This document shows positions 34,819 to 45,238 of a stretch of 64,000 nt of DNA, piece by piece. Each line of letters begins with the position of its first letter. Positions within the stretch are counted from its first letter, which is position 1. The position numbers were made by a program, and so were the translations under genes. The stretch lies in the NCBI GenBank assembly GCA_016617785.1, contig JADILM010000004.1, forward strand, positions 1,302,001 to 1,366,000. Reading direction: 5' to 3'. The DNA comes from Sporobolomyces roseus. Taxonomy: Eukaryota; Basidiomycota; Microbotryomycetes; Sporidiobolales; Sporidiobolaceae. The notes under the pieces were generated by a model that was not told the origin of the DNA, ran no database searches, and saw only the letters and a list, made by a program, of their open reading frames with translations.

Positions 34819-35993
34819 ATGCTTGCCTCCCTTCCCACTGAACTCCTTCGCCATATCATCGAATCTACCGTTCCTCCCTCTTTTCACTCCGAGACCTACT
34901 TCGACAGACTGTCCACTCTCCGCTCCCTATCGCTCGTCTCCCGAAGGTTTCGACAAATCGCTCAACCGCTTCTCGTCGAAATCGTTTGGATCAAATCGCT
35001 GGATGATTTGCCGCCTATCGCAAACCCTCGCGACAACAGACATCTCGTTCTGGAGTGTTATCGGTTCAAGTCCTGGTCGTCTATAGAGAAGATCAAGCCA
35101 TCCCCAAGTTTCGAAGACGCTTCTCTCAAACCGACGCAGATGCTCGAATGGTCGATGATCCGAAATCTCACCACCGACTGCTTCCCCTTGGTCTTCGAAG
35201 TCGCTCGTGAGTCCAAGTACTAGCACAGAGTACTACTTGAGCGCTGATCACAGATGTGCCCTAACCTTTGATAGGCCTTACAACTCTCCATTTATCGCTC
35301 TCTTGTCGAAGAGTGCACATGCCCGTCGATGCCATATTCCCGTCACTCGAATCTCTCTCGTTCGAACGCACGGTCTATCAGAGTATGGGACTTCGTAGAT
35401 CGGGCATACTGGAGCTGCTCGAGAACCCTGAATCACTGCCGTCTCTCCGAATCTTCTCCGTCTACCTGAACCGAGTCTGGGATCCGGAGACACTGGAGGA
35501 ATTCGGAGCTCTTTGTGAATCCTTGAGTCCCTTGCTGCCGCAGCTCGAAGCAGTCGTCCTCTCCTCGGCGCTCGAACAGTCGTCAATACTCGGCTGCCTA
35601 TTACCGTTTCTCGACAAGATTTTATTCGATGTCGACGATGACTACGGAATCAACGAGGACAACGTCCACCTTCCTCTCATCCGTCATCTACGCCTTTCCG
35701 AATCAACCTATGGCGACCCAATTGAGGTCATCCAAATCTTCGCTTGCCTCCTCGACGAACTCGATTTGAGTTCCGTTCAATCTCTCTATTTGCCTCGCAG
35801 TCTGCAAGGCCCGAGTCTCGAGCAGGAGGAAGTTACCGGTTATATCGAGATGTTGGTCAATGGAGGGTGGGTCAATGATCATGTCGAGGTGATTTGGGAG
35901 GACTCGACTGAATCTCACATGAAGAATCGCACTTCATCCGAGTTCTGGAGGAGGCAGCGCAAGGCGCTTGCATCGAGGGAGGGGAACAAGTAA
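34819..35993 (+). CDS. F-box-like protein with leucine-rich tail
   Basis: Two exons (34819-35206 and 35275-35993) give 368 residues. The product begins MLASLPTELLRHIIES, an F-box-like helix, followed by LRSLSLVSRRFRQIAQPLLVE, which closely matches the corresponding part of the F-box-like protein inside the inverted repeat. Leucine-rich strands include LTTLHLSLSC, FPSLESLSFE and LPLIRHLRLSE. An open frame upstream would add a hydrophobic leader (TFRFILTALLTLILPV), which I leave out because it is unlike the relatives. The gene ends 1.0 kb before the left arm of the inverted repeat. Confidence 0.72.
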
Positions 35994-36993
35994 CGAGCAG
36001 GGTCACGGAACCGAAGGGAGTAGTGCAGTGAGAATCGTTCGAACTCGCTTGGAGTTTTGTAGTTTTACCTTTGTCTTGCTTTACAAGTTACTGCTCGATC
36101 TTTTCGACTTTTCTACGGTCTACCAAATAGAGGTCACGAGACTTCGTCAGGTGGTACTGATGGTAGCAGAGAGCGTGCCGGGGTCTTCGAGGAAGTGGAT
36201 CTGCGCGAGTGAGGAGTTGCTATTCTCGGAAGGCCTGCTGCATAGGTTCGAGATAGGCACACAATCCGACGTAAACTGTACGCTTCCGAAGCGTCGGTTC
36301 GAACGGAGACAAAGCCTGTTCAATCGCGAGAGAAAGAGGACGGTTGTGAGCTTTGGACGAACAACGACAAGGACCAGAGTGAAGGGTTAGCTCTCCGGAT
36401 GGCTGCCCCACCGTCACTGCCACGCTTCTGAGTAGCTGTGTTATCTAATTCCTTCAGTGGCTCTCGACGAGACTCGAAGAACGTCGCAATTGACCGTTTC
36501 AGCTTCGAGACTGGTGGTCTGTGAGGTGTTTTTGTCTGTCTCGACAGCTATACCGATGAGAGGGACTCGAAACGGTGACTTCCGAGCGAGTGACCCGAGT
36601 CTGACAACTGGGGAGATGCAAGGTGTAATTTTCGCACCCGTGCGTGTCGGAGAGGTTCGATTGAGCGTGCGTGCAGGATGAACCCGAATGAATCTATGGA
36701 GACAGAATATCTGAGATATAGTCAAAGGACTAGAAAGGGACGAGAGAATGGAAGCAAGGGCAAACTGAAGTCGACCCGGCGAGATAAGAGGTCAAAGTCA
36801 ATGCCCGAGTCACGGCGTTCTCTCGGTTCTCAGCCTTCTCGCATACTGGACGGCTCTGGAAAGCTCGATTCGAACAGATGAGGGGGAGAAAGTTCAAAGA
36901 ACAAACGTTCGAGTGAATTTGCCTCGAAAGGGACTCGAGCAAAGTGTAAACGAATCAAGTGGAACAGAGCACTCAGACCCCTCGTCGTTATCC
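35994..36993. other. Gene-free region left of the inverted repeat
   Basis: One kilobase with only short frames on both strands, no conserved motif and no splice pattern. It ends sharply at the first base of the inverted repeat arm. Confidence 0.45.
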
Positions 36994-37619
36994 AGAGAGA
37001 CTCGTAGCTATCTCCACGCGATTTGTGGCAAGATAGACTGTCGAGAACAGAAAAATTGAAGAAGAGGGGTCAAAGAGCAATTTCAAGTCGACCTCACTAA
37101 AGTGCTCTGAAGCTGGAGTAGAGCTTCCAGAAAAGACTTGGACTCAGTCTATTACTCTCTCGAGAACGTAGAGAGGCTAGAGTGAGGCGCCTAGTCGCTC
37201 TCCCTAAGCGCGCAAGAGACGAATTGATCAGGACGATTTCTTGTTTGCCATCTTACGCTCGCCTCGGAGCACATTGGTGCCTCCTACTAGTACATATCGT
37301 CAGATAGGATGGTACAGCACATCTTGGAAGGTCGAAATCAGGACTTACGGGTGAAAACCGCTCGATAGATGCTACATGACCTCGAGTTGTAATTTTCGAT
37401 GTCACGACCGCACCAGAGCCGAGTACCGTAATACGGGAACACCGGCAGACAGCTTGAGGTATGATGAGTCAGGGAATGTTCCAGAACTGTCGATTGAGTG
37501 GCGTAGCGTCGAGTGGTAGCGAAAAAACCGCGAAATCTTCTCCCTCGTCCCACGAGGTCAAATCTTGCCCAAATCGACTCAGATCTGATAGGCAAGTCCC
37601 CAAGAACTCCCCATGCGTC

Positions 37620-37733
37620 GGCCCGTTGTCCGAGTGGTTAAGGAGACAGACTTGAACGATTAGAGCGCATTTTGTGTTCTTCTCTACGACATCTGTTACG
37701 TTTACGTGCGAGGGTTCAAATCCCTCACTGGCC
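37620..37733 (+). tRNA. tRNA-Ser (anticodon UGA) with a 34-nt intron
   Basis: The gene folds as a class II tRNA: acceptor GGCCCGT with ACTGGCC, D arm TCC-GAGTGGTTAA-GGA, anticodon stem ACAGA/TCTGT, loop CT-TGA-AA, a small variable arm with ACGT/ACGT pairing, and T arm GAGGG-TTCAAAT-CCCTC. The intron (37657-37690) sits one base 3' of the anticodon, the standard place. Box A (TGTCCGAGTGG) and box B (GGTTCAAATCC) are intact. Oddities: one C-U mismatch in the acceptor stem and T at the discriminator position, where eukaryotic serine tRNAs have G. The T run further downstream is weak (GATATTTTG). It may be functional or a decaying copy. Confidence 0.85.
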
Positions 37734-37920
37734 TGATATTTTGTAGACGAGGACAATACGCACCTGTCCACGTCGAAAGTTTTGCCCTAGAGTGTCAGGA
37801 GGTCGAGAAATACACCTTCCAATGCGAGGTCGAAAATCGAAGGTCGTGAGGAAGCGTCGACTTGGGTGAGCAATGTTGAGTGACTAGAGGGAAGACGTAG
37901 AGGGGAAGGATGGCGCTCGA

Positions 37921-38268
37921 GTGCGTTTGACGAGTTTGAGTGCGGAAAGGGAAGGTAGCGCAAATGTGTTGCCGGATTCAGCGATCGAGAGGTCTAGAGT
38001 TGACAAAGTTGCGGTGGTCGAAGAATCAGAAAAGTTGAATACTGTCGAAAGCTGTCACAAGTCGTCAGCGTTGCCTGCAAGAAAGATGGAGCGACGAAAA
38101 ACAAACGGGACTGTGCGAGCGAACTCGAAAGACGGAGAAAGAAAGCAGAAGCAGAACGAGCAGAGCCGACATGAAACCCTTAAACACCTGAACGAGTTCG
38201 TCAAAGCGATGAGTGAGAAGTATAGCTTAGAGATGAAGAAGGTGAAGCGGCGAAAGGAAAGGAGATGA
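37921..38268 (+). CDS. Hypothetical Lys/Arg-rich 115-residue frame in the left arm
   Basis: An open frame with a basic C-terminal helix (MSEKYSLEMKKVKRRKERR). It is identical to the frame at 43964-44311 because both lie in the inverted repeat, so conservation does not show coding. Frames on the opposite strand (38227-38499) overlap it. I recognise no domain. It may be noise. Confidence 0.2.
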   Translation: MRLTSLSAEREGSANVLPDSAIERSRVDKVAVVEESEKLNTVESCHKSSALPARKMERRKTNGTVRANSKDGERKQKQNEQSRHETLKHLNEFVKAMSEKYSLEMKKVKRRKERR

Positions 38269-38852
38269 GAAAAGGAGAGCAGGATGAGACAACTCCGAAG
38301 ATCCGCGGCGTTCTCTTTGTTCATTCAACATGTTCAAGTTAAGGTCGTCTAGACGGTGTTCTGTCGCTTCAATGTCGATGTAGAGACGGGGAGTAGCATG
38401 TCGAGGTTTCAAAGTACTTGAGGATTGACCGAGAAAAGAGGTAGAGAAGGAACGTGAACTGAACGAGTCTTTACTCTCACTATCCCTGTCGACTGTCATA
38501 CGGGGATGAGATAAGCAGCATGATCGCTCTCCGGTATCGATTGTCGGCGAGTTCGAGAAGACCTAAGCGGCGAACCAGAAGCTCAACGTCAAATCTTTCG
38601 CTTTCTTGCGCTGGTTCGATTTCTCGCATTAGCTCACGCAATCCGTACTTTGCGCGTCACTGCAGTCGTCGAGATTGAGTTCCCTATTGTACCCGAGCTA
38701 CGACGTCCTCCTCTTTGACTTCTGAGCGAAACTCTCCAGTTTTCGCACAATCTTCGCATTCACCCTCGATCTCGTTGCTGTCGCTTCGAGATTGTCGCAC
38801 CCACTTCGAACGCTCCTCATCGAAGTCGAGTCCTATCTTCGAGGTGTAGCTC

Positions 38853-39178
38853 GTCAATCTGCGATCGGAATCAGTCAAAACGTCGTTCAAACATATTTGG
38901 GTTCAAAACGACGTCGACGAAGGAGAGACAAAACTCCCGTCAGGTCAAGACACTATCAGAGTCAAGTCTGGTCCTCTCAATGATGAATCTGAGATTCTCC
39001 AGCGATCTGAACGAGACGAACAACTGAATTTGGGCAAAAACGAGAACAACTTCTTTCGCCAAGTACGAAACTATCCGTCCTTGACTCATCCCTTCCTCTG
39101 CCAGCCTGCCAAGGTCTCCTTGTGTTAGCAAACTGCTCTCCCCCTGGTAGACGCATGTTCTTGAAGCTAACCTGGTGC
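38853..39178. other. Inner edge of left arm and 3' flank of the F-box-like gene
   Basis: The first ~36 bases still resemble the right arm (about three quarters of positions pair). Beyond that I see no homology to the right side and no gene. Confidence 0.45.
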
Positions 39179-40248
39179 CTACGCCCACTGATCCTCGTAA
39201 ACAATCCGAATCCCTTTGTTGAGTAAAGCATCCTCGAACGCATCCCAGTACCTCCATCCCTCGTCAGTCAGACACGGCTCCTCCATCGTGACATCGAGAA
39301 TTAAAATTCGAAGGTTGCACATGTCTGCGTTGAGGGCGTTGAGGGCAGAGGTGAGTCTCCTCAAGCGCCTGAAGTCTGAAGTGTCGCTTACGCTATTGCC
39401 GTACAGGTTGTCGATCCTGAGCTTGACGGGTACCTGCATCCAACTCGAGGAGAAGGATGGAGTGTTGAAATCGTAGTAGAAGAGCGTGCGGGCGAAAATG
39501 GGTCTGAGAATGGTCGGAGTTAAGTCGATGGCCGTGACGTTGTCAAATTCGGGTGGGTAGAGCTGGGGAACGAGATGGATTGCACGAGATGCTGATAGTA
39601 TGTCGGCATCATCTGGTGTCTCGACGGCGAACAACGAGAGTGATTCGAGGGAAGGGAGATAAACCGGATCAAGGAGTGGCGCAATGATGCTTGTGTCGGA
39701 GAATTGGAGAGTGCAGAGTGTATTGAGAAGAATCGGCCGCGGGAGAAGATAGCGACTTCCCTGGAGATGAAGGGTATCGAGGTCTGTGAAACTCGAGTTT
39801 TTCTTAAGCTGTCTGGCGCTTATGGGAGCAGAGAAAAGAACGTTCACGTACTTGGCAGTTCTTGTAGCACGGCCAGGTTCAAGAGTCGACCGTGTGAGCG
39901 CGAGATTTCGAGAACTTGAAGTCCTTGACCGGCTTCTCGGAGGAAACGCTCGAGCAACTCGGATCCGAATTCATGTTGCTCACAGTCTGCGATCGTCACT
40001 TCACGCATAGTGCTGTTCCATCCATGACGAGCCATCAAATTGACTATTCCCTCGAGCTGCTGAGGGGACTTGATCGAGATCCCTCTGAAGAGCAACGGTT
40101 GTGCGATGAGTTTCAAGCGAGGTGAGACTAAAGATAGGGCTCGGAGAGTAGGAGCTCGACGTTCCGCCGAAGGGGCACACCCGTCGTCGTCGGGAATCTC
40201 GTGAGGCATGATATCGTGAAGAAGTTCATCCGGAAGGGAGTTGAGCAT
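39179..40248 (-). CDS. F-box-like protein inside the inverted repeat
   Basis: Two exons (40248-39852 and 39783-39179) give 333 residues; the 68-bp intron ends TTTCACAG and joins LQELP to NLDTLHLQG in frame. The start MLNSLPDELLHDIMPHE and LRALSLVSPRLKLIAQPLLFR match the F-box-like protein at 34819-35993, so the two are paralogues. Leucine-rich strands follow (LPSLESLSLFAVE, LRRLTSALNALNAD). The frame is intact, which argues for expression. Its position in the centre of an inverted repeat makes orientation reversible by intrachromosomal recombination. Confidence 0.7.
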
Positions 40249-41192
40249 CGGGATCTGTATCGGCGAAGTCGGAGCGAGATGCTGTCGAGTATCGTGACGG
40301 GGTGGAACCGGTAAAGTAGGATAGGAGAGGGAGCGAGAGGGGTACTGAAGGAGTGGCTCGAGTGGAGAGTGAGGAAAGAGAGAGAAAAGGTCGGGAGAAC
40401 GGGGAAAGGTGGTGTAAAGTGGACGATGAACGAGGACGGAGGCGAGACTGTTCGCTACGCTGCCGATCAGTCAGTCAGAATGTCATAGAGGAAGAGAGGA
40501 GAGAAAGCGAACCCGACCTTGAGATTCAGTGAAGTAGGCCGATCTCGCTGTTTGAGACAAACGAACTTCTGACGATGACGAGCGTCAACAATACTGTCTT
40601 TCGCGATGGACGAGATCAAAGGTCGTAAAGGGGAAAGTAGTAGAGAGAAAGAGAGAGAAAGAGAAAGAGAGAATTCTTTCGACAGAGGAGCTCCGAACAG
40701 TTCCGCGGCCTTCTGTCGAAGCAGGCCAAAAGAGCTCATAAATGAGCAGGAGCGGTGCGGGGCAAGGTCGAGCATTCGAGAGCTGAACGGGTCAACGAAG
40801 ATGGAGAACGAGAAATCGAACCAACCTTTCTTGGTCGAGAAATCCCTCAGCCCGAGCGGTTTCGTGCCCTCTTAGTATCCCTAGTGATACTCACAAATGC
40901 TAGGTCGCTGACTGAGTTGCTGCCGAAGATGGAGGAGAGGCGCGAGTGCGGAACGTTGAGGGAAAGAGAAGAAATGAGGAGGTGTAGCTACAGTAGCCTT
41001 CGAGTGAATTTGCGAGGCCCCTAGACGGCGCGAAGTAGACTAGTTGCCTTGGTTGAGTACTTGAGGGATTCCTAGGAATGGAGGAGCGGTAGAAGACTGA
41101 GTGAGAAGTGGAACTCGTGGGGAATCGAGAGAGAGGAGAAAGGAGAGAGGAAGCGAAGAGGGCCGATGTGATCAAACAGGATATCGAGAGTA
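40249..41192. other. Central spacer without a supported gene
   Basis: This contains the F-box-like gene's upstream region and a purine-rich GA tract (about 40,635-40,680). The midpoint of symmetry of the inverted repeat is at 41116. Overlapping frames on both strands have no recognisable features. Confidence 0.4.
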
Positions 41193-42249
41193 TTGACGAG
41201 CTATCTGCGTAGTCTTCCGAGATTGTGGCGAGATGGGAGAAGCAAAAGAAGTTTCGATCTTGTTTTTCGCTCCTCTTCCTCTTCACATCATTCTGTTCTA
41301 CTGCTTGGGACCAATCAGCAGCTCTCGAGACTAGAGCTTCACCTCGAGCGCATTCGGGTGCAAGCGGGATCCACAGGAACGACAAATTCTCGTCTTCCTT
41401 TCACTCTCGAAGAAGCCCAAGTAGACGAGGCACGATGCCGCGCCATGGTCTCGGCTAGATTTTGTGAGTCTAAGACGACTTCTTTTCTGTGCCACTGCCT
41501 AACGGTACAGCGAATAGGGGAAAACGATGCTGAATTGCATCTCATGGCGTTTTGCATCTCATGGCGTTGCTCTACTCTCAGCCTCCGTACTTTAGGGCCC
41601 AGCAGACCGATCAGGTACGATGTCACAATAGGTGAGCTAGCCTCTATCGCGCTGCTCGATGATTCCGATACTGAAACCTCCTGGTTCTCTGCTTTCCTAG
41701 ACGAGACGTTCCTCGCGCACCTGCAACTCTTGCTCTATCACATGGCTTCGACTCAGCAAGATATCGAGCATGCTGTACTATCAAGTGAATGGCAATCGGG
41801 TGGAACTGTCGAGTTTAGATGGAAAGATTTATCGGAAACCGCTCGCGAGACAATAGTTCTCGGCGCTCTACAGTCGTGTACCTTGGCCAGAGGAGGCTCT
41901 GTCGCTCGTCGTCGGTGAGTCAAAGGCTCTCTATGACTTGTCAATTGATACTGACTGTTTGCAAGCTGTCTCCAGCTGTCCCGATCTCACTGTCGCCTCG
42001 CTTGCTCGCAATCAAGGACAAGGATTCTGCGAGATCCTCCGTCGTATCGTCCAGTCTGCTCTTGCTTTCCCAAATCGAGACAATTGTCATCCTGTCATCA
42101 TCAAATTGTGGGATGAGAAATGGGCTATCGATCGAAGCAGCGAAGAAGATCGAGTTCCAACTTCCCGGGCTTTGCGGATGAGCCAGACTAGCGCACAGCT
42201 CAGTTCGTCGCGATTCATACCTTCTAATTTCTGTGATAACGTGAATTGA
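41193..42249 (+). CDS. Hypothetical protein in the centre of the inverted repeat
   Basis: Two exons (41193-41914 and 41976-42249) join to 331 residues through a 61-bp intron with GTGAGT, a CTGAC branch-like site and CCAG. The summed length keeps the frame, which supports the model. The C-terminal half looks protein-like and helical (FLDETFLAHLQLLLYHM, FCEILRRIVQSAL). The N-terminal third looks less convincing, and a 17-bp tandem duplication at 41535-41568 lies in it, so the real start may be further in or the gene may be decaying. No domain recognised. Confidence 0.42.
41535..41568 (+). repeat. 17-bp perfect tandem duplication
   Basis: TTGCATCTCATGGCGTT occurs twice in a row. The unit is not a multiple of three, so gain or loss of one copy shifts the frame of the hypothetical gene around it. 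Confidence 0.9.
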
Positions 42250-42472
42250 CGTCCAACTCGAGAGAACAGACCGCAATTCTTTCATCACGGAGGTAGTTGC
42301 AACAATCATTCTCAATCTCGTAAGCTGATTCCTCGTTCGAGTTTTCCGCCTCTCCTCTGATATCCTTTTGTTCAGTTACAGGGATTCCTTCCTGAAGGCT
42401 TCAGCACCGGAGTTCTCCTCAACAAACCTCGTGAGACCGTAGCAAAAGATCGCAAAAGGAAAAGGCACAAAC

Positions 42473-43234
42473 ATGGTCGGCAGCATTCTCAACGACACTA
42501 GTCGACAACTGCTAGAACTGTCCCTCGAAGATCATGGTATACTCGATCCTGCAGTGCGAGAAAGGACTGAACGAGGGTACTTCGAGATTGAGATTGATTC
42601 TCACGAGTATTGTCTTACTTGCCGTCAAACGAAGGAAGAGATCAAGGAACTCGTCGCCTCAGATGGCAAGAAGAGGTTCCTCTACTGCTCTCGCTGGTAC
42701 GCTCTCATTCCCACTTTCATCAGGAGTTAGCTGATCGTATTTCGTTTCGTCGATAGTCTCAGGCTCGATCCTCCTCACAAAGTTCCATATTGTTCCAGTG
42801 AGTGTCAAGCAGTCCAGTGGCGATACCACAGAGCTTGGTGCGGAAAGCTCTTCTCGGATCTACCTCTCACAGAGGTTGGATGGACGCAGAGCCCGACTAC
42901 GGTCCCTCCACTCAGCATCACTCTCCAGTGGATCCAATATCGAAAGGAACGTCAGCTCAATCTGCTCTACGTGCTCTACGTCCCGGTTGATGAGCAGGAA
43001 GCGATTCTCGAAATTCGACGAAGCGAGAATCCTCTTGAAGACGAGATCGAACGCTCACTGAATCGTGCTCTCGCCACTCGAGACTCGGACGACATTCTCA
43101 CCTTTGTCAATTTTCTCGTCATTCAACTCGAATCTTTCGACGATGAAACTATCGGGGAGATCATTCATCAACTCGCCGACACCTGGGATCTGCCCTCTTC
43201 TCGAATCCGAAGGTGCTTCTTCACTGAGACGTAA
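42473..43234 (+). CDS. MYND-type zinc-finger protein
   Basis: Two exons (42473-42696 and 42757-43234) give 233 residues. Across the intron a MYND-like zinc finger is formed: CLTC, then YCSRC, PYCSSEC, and QWRYHRAWC, with the C-C/C-C/C-C/H-C order of the family; the first spacer is longer than usual (about 21 residues). MYND domains bind proline-rich peptides and occur in fungal regulators. The C-terminal part is helical and acidic (LEDEIERSLNRAL, DETIGEIIHQLADTW) with no recognised domain. The gene ends 145 bp before the right arm. Confidence 0.68.
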
Positions 43235-43963
43235 GGTTAGCGGTGCTAGCAGGTAGGATCATTGGCTTGCTCATGCTCTGTAATCGAAGGTCGCTTTTCT
43301 CGACCATATCAAACAGACTGCCAGGAGGAACGGAAATTCTTTCGAACGATGATTCGACTGTTTCCGATCGCAGACCGAAGAGCTACACCTCGAAGATAGG
43401 ACTCGACTTCGATGAGGAGCGTTCGAAGTGGGTGCGACAATCTCGAAGCGACAGCAACGAGATCGAGGGTGAATGCGAAGATTGTGCGAAAACTGGAGAG
43501 TTTCGCTCAGAAGTCAAAGAGGAGGACGTCGTAGCTCGGGTACAATAGGGAACTCAATCTCGACGACTGCAGTGACGCGCAAAGTACGGATTGCGTGAGC
43601 TAATGCGAGAAATCGAACCAGCGCAAGAAAGCGAAAGATTTGACGTTGAGCTTCTGGTTCGCCGCTTAGGTCTTCTCGAACTCGCCGACAATCGATACCG
43701 GAGAGCGATCATGCTGCTTATCTCATCCCCGTATGACAGTCGACAGGGATAGTGAGAGTAAAGACTCGTTCAGTTCACGTTCCTTCTCTACCTCTTTTCT
43801 CGGTCAATCCTCAAGTACTTTGAAACCTCGACATGCTACTCCCCGTCTCTACATCGACATTGAAGCGACAGAACACCGTCTAGACGACCTTAACTTGAAC
43901 ATGTTGAATGAACAAAGAGAACGCCGCGGATCTTCGGAGTTGTCTCATCCTGCTCTCCTTTTC

Positions 43964-44311
43964 TCATCTCCTTTCCTTTCGCCGCTTCACCTTCTTCATC
44001 TCTAAGCTATACTTCTCACTCATCGCTTTGACGAACTCGTTCAGGTGTTTAAGGGTTTCATGTCGGCTCTGCTCGTTCTGCTTCTGCTTTCTTTCTCCGT
44101 CTTTCGAGTTCGCTCGCACAGTCCCGTTTGTTTTTCGTCGCTCCATCTTTCTTGCAGGCAACGCTGACGACTTGTGACAGCTTTCGACAGTATTCAACTT
44201 TTCTGATTCTTCGACCACCGCAACTTTGTCAACTCTAGACCTCTCGATCGCTGAATCCGGCAACACATTTGCGCTACCTTCCCTTTCCGCACTCAAACTC
44301 GTCAAACGCAC
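43964..44311 (-). CDS. Hypothetical Lys/Arg-rich frame in the right arm
   Basis: Mirror copy of the frame at 37921-38268 with the same 115-residue product. Same doubts apply. Confidence 0.2.
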   Translation of the reverse strand: MRLTSLSAEREGSANVLPDSAIERSRVDKVAVVEESEKLNTVESCHKSSALPARKMERRKTNGTVRANSKDGERKQKQNEQSRHETLKHLNEFVKAMSEKYSLEMKKVKRRKERR

Positions 44312-44498
44312 TCGAGCGCCATCCTTCCCCTCTACGTCTTCCCTCTAGTCACTCAACATTGCTCACCCAAGTCGACGCTTCCTCACGACCTTCGATTTTC
44401 GACCTCGCATTGGAAGGTGTATTTCTCGACCTCCTGACACTCTAGGGCAAAACTTTCGACGTGGACAGGTGCGTATTGTCCTCGTCTACAAAATATCA

Positions 44499-44612
44499 GG
44501 CCAGTGAGGGATTTGAACCCTCGCACGTAAACGTAACAGATGTCGTAGAGAAGAACACAAAATGCGCTCTAATCGTTCAAGTCTGTCTCCTTAACCACTC
44601 GGACAACGGGCC
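44499..44612 (-). tRNA. tRNA-Ser (anticodon UGA), second copy
   Basis: The gene is identical to the left-arm tRNA, including the 34-nt intron, the acceptor mismatch and the unusual discriminator base. The two copies point toward each other across the central region. Confidence 0.85.
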
Positions 44613-45238
44613 GACGCATGGGGAGTTCTTGGGGACTTGCCTATCAGATCTGAGTCGATTTGGGCAAGATTTGACCTCGTGGGACGAGGGAGAAGATTTC
44701 GCGGTTTTTTCGCTACCACTCGACGCTACGCCACTCAATCGACAGTTCTGGAACATTCCCTGACTCATCATACCTCAAGCTGTCTGCCGGTGTTCCCGTA
44801 TTACGGTACTCGGCTCTGGTGCGGTCGTGACATCGAAAATTACAACTCGAGGTCATGTAGCATCTATCGAGCGGTTTTCACCCGTAAGTCCTGATTTCGA
44901 CCTTCCAAGATGTGCTGTACCATCCTATCTGACGATATGTACTAGTAGGAGGCACCAATGTGCTCCGAGGCGAGCGTAAGATGGCAAACAAGAAATCGTC
45001 CTGATCAATTCGTCTCTTGCGCGCTTAGGGAGAGCGACTAGGCGCCTCACTCTAGCCTCTCTACGTTCTCGAGAGAGTAATAGACTGAGTCCAAGTCTTT
45101 TCTGGAAGCTCTACTCCAGCTTCGGAGCACTTTAGTGAGGTCGACTTGAAATTGCTCTTTGACCCCTCTTCTTCAATTTTTCTGTTCTCGACAGTCTATC
45201 TTGCCACAAATCGCGTGGAGATAGCTACGAGTCTCTCT

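Larger units (their letters stand above)
36994..38852 (+). repeat. Left arm of a large near-perfect inverted repeat
   Basis: This 1,859-bp stretch is the reverse complement of 43380-45238 (paired coordinates sum to 82232). In the parts I compared base by base I found one difference: T at 37108 where the partner at 45124 predicts C. The open frames inside are therefore identical in both arms. Outer ends are sharp; the sequences just outside (TTATCC on the left, AATCAT on the right) do not match each other, so I see no target-site duplication. At the inner end homology does not stop abruptly but fades over about 36 bp (38853-38888). The arm contains a tRNA-Ser gene and short uncertain open frames. 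Confidence 0.95.
43380..45238 (-). repeat. Right arm of the large inverted repeat
   Basis: Reverse complement of 36994-38852, with one difference seen (45124). The inner side fades over 43344-43379 with scattered mismatches, and the outer side stops sharply at 45238. It carries the second tRNA-Ser copy. A plus-strand frame (43243-43548) crosses the inner boundary; its arm portion (SYTSKIGLDFDEERSKW) is mirrored in the left arm at 38684-38890. I cannot tell whether any of the arm frames is expressed. Confidence 0.95.

Noticed and set aside
38853..43379. Mating-type locus in the inverted-repeat core
   Set aside because: No homeodomain, pheromone receptor or pheromone precursor frame is present.
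36994..45238. Inverted repeat as terminal repeats of a DNA transposon
   Set aside because: No target-site duplication at the outer edges, arms are very long and carry tRNA genes, and the core has no transposase-like frame.
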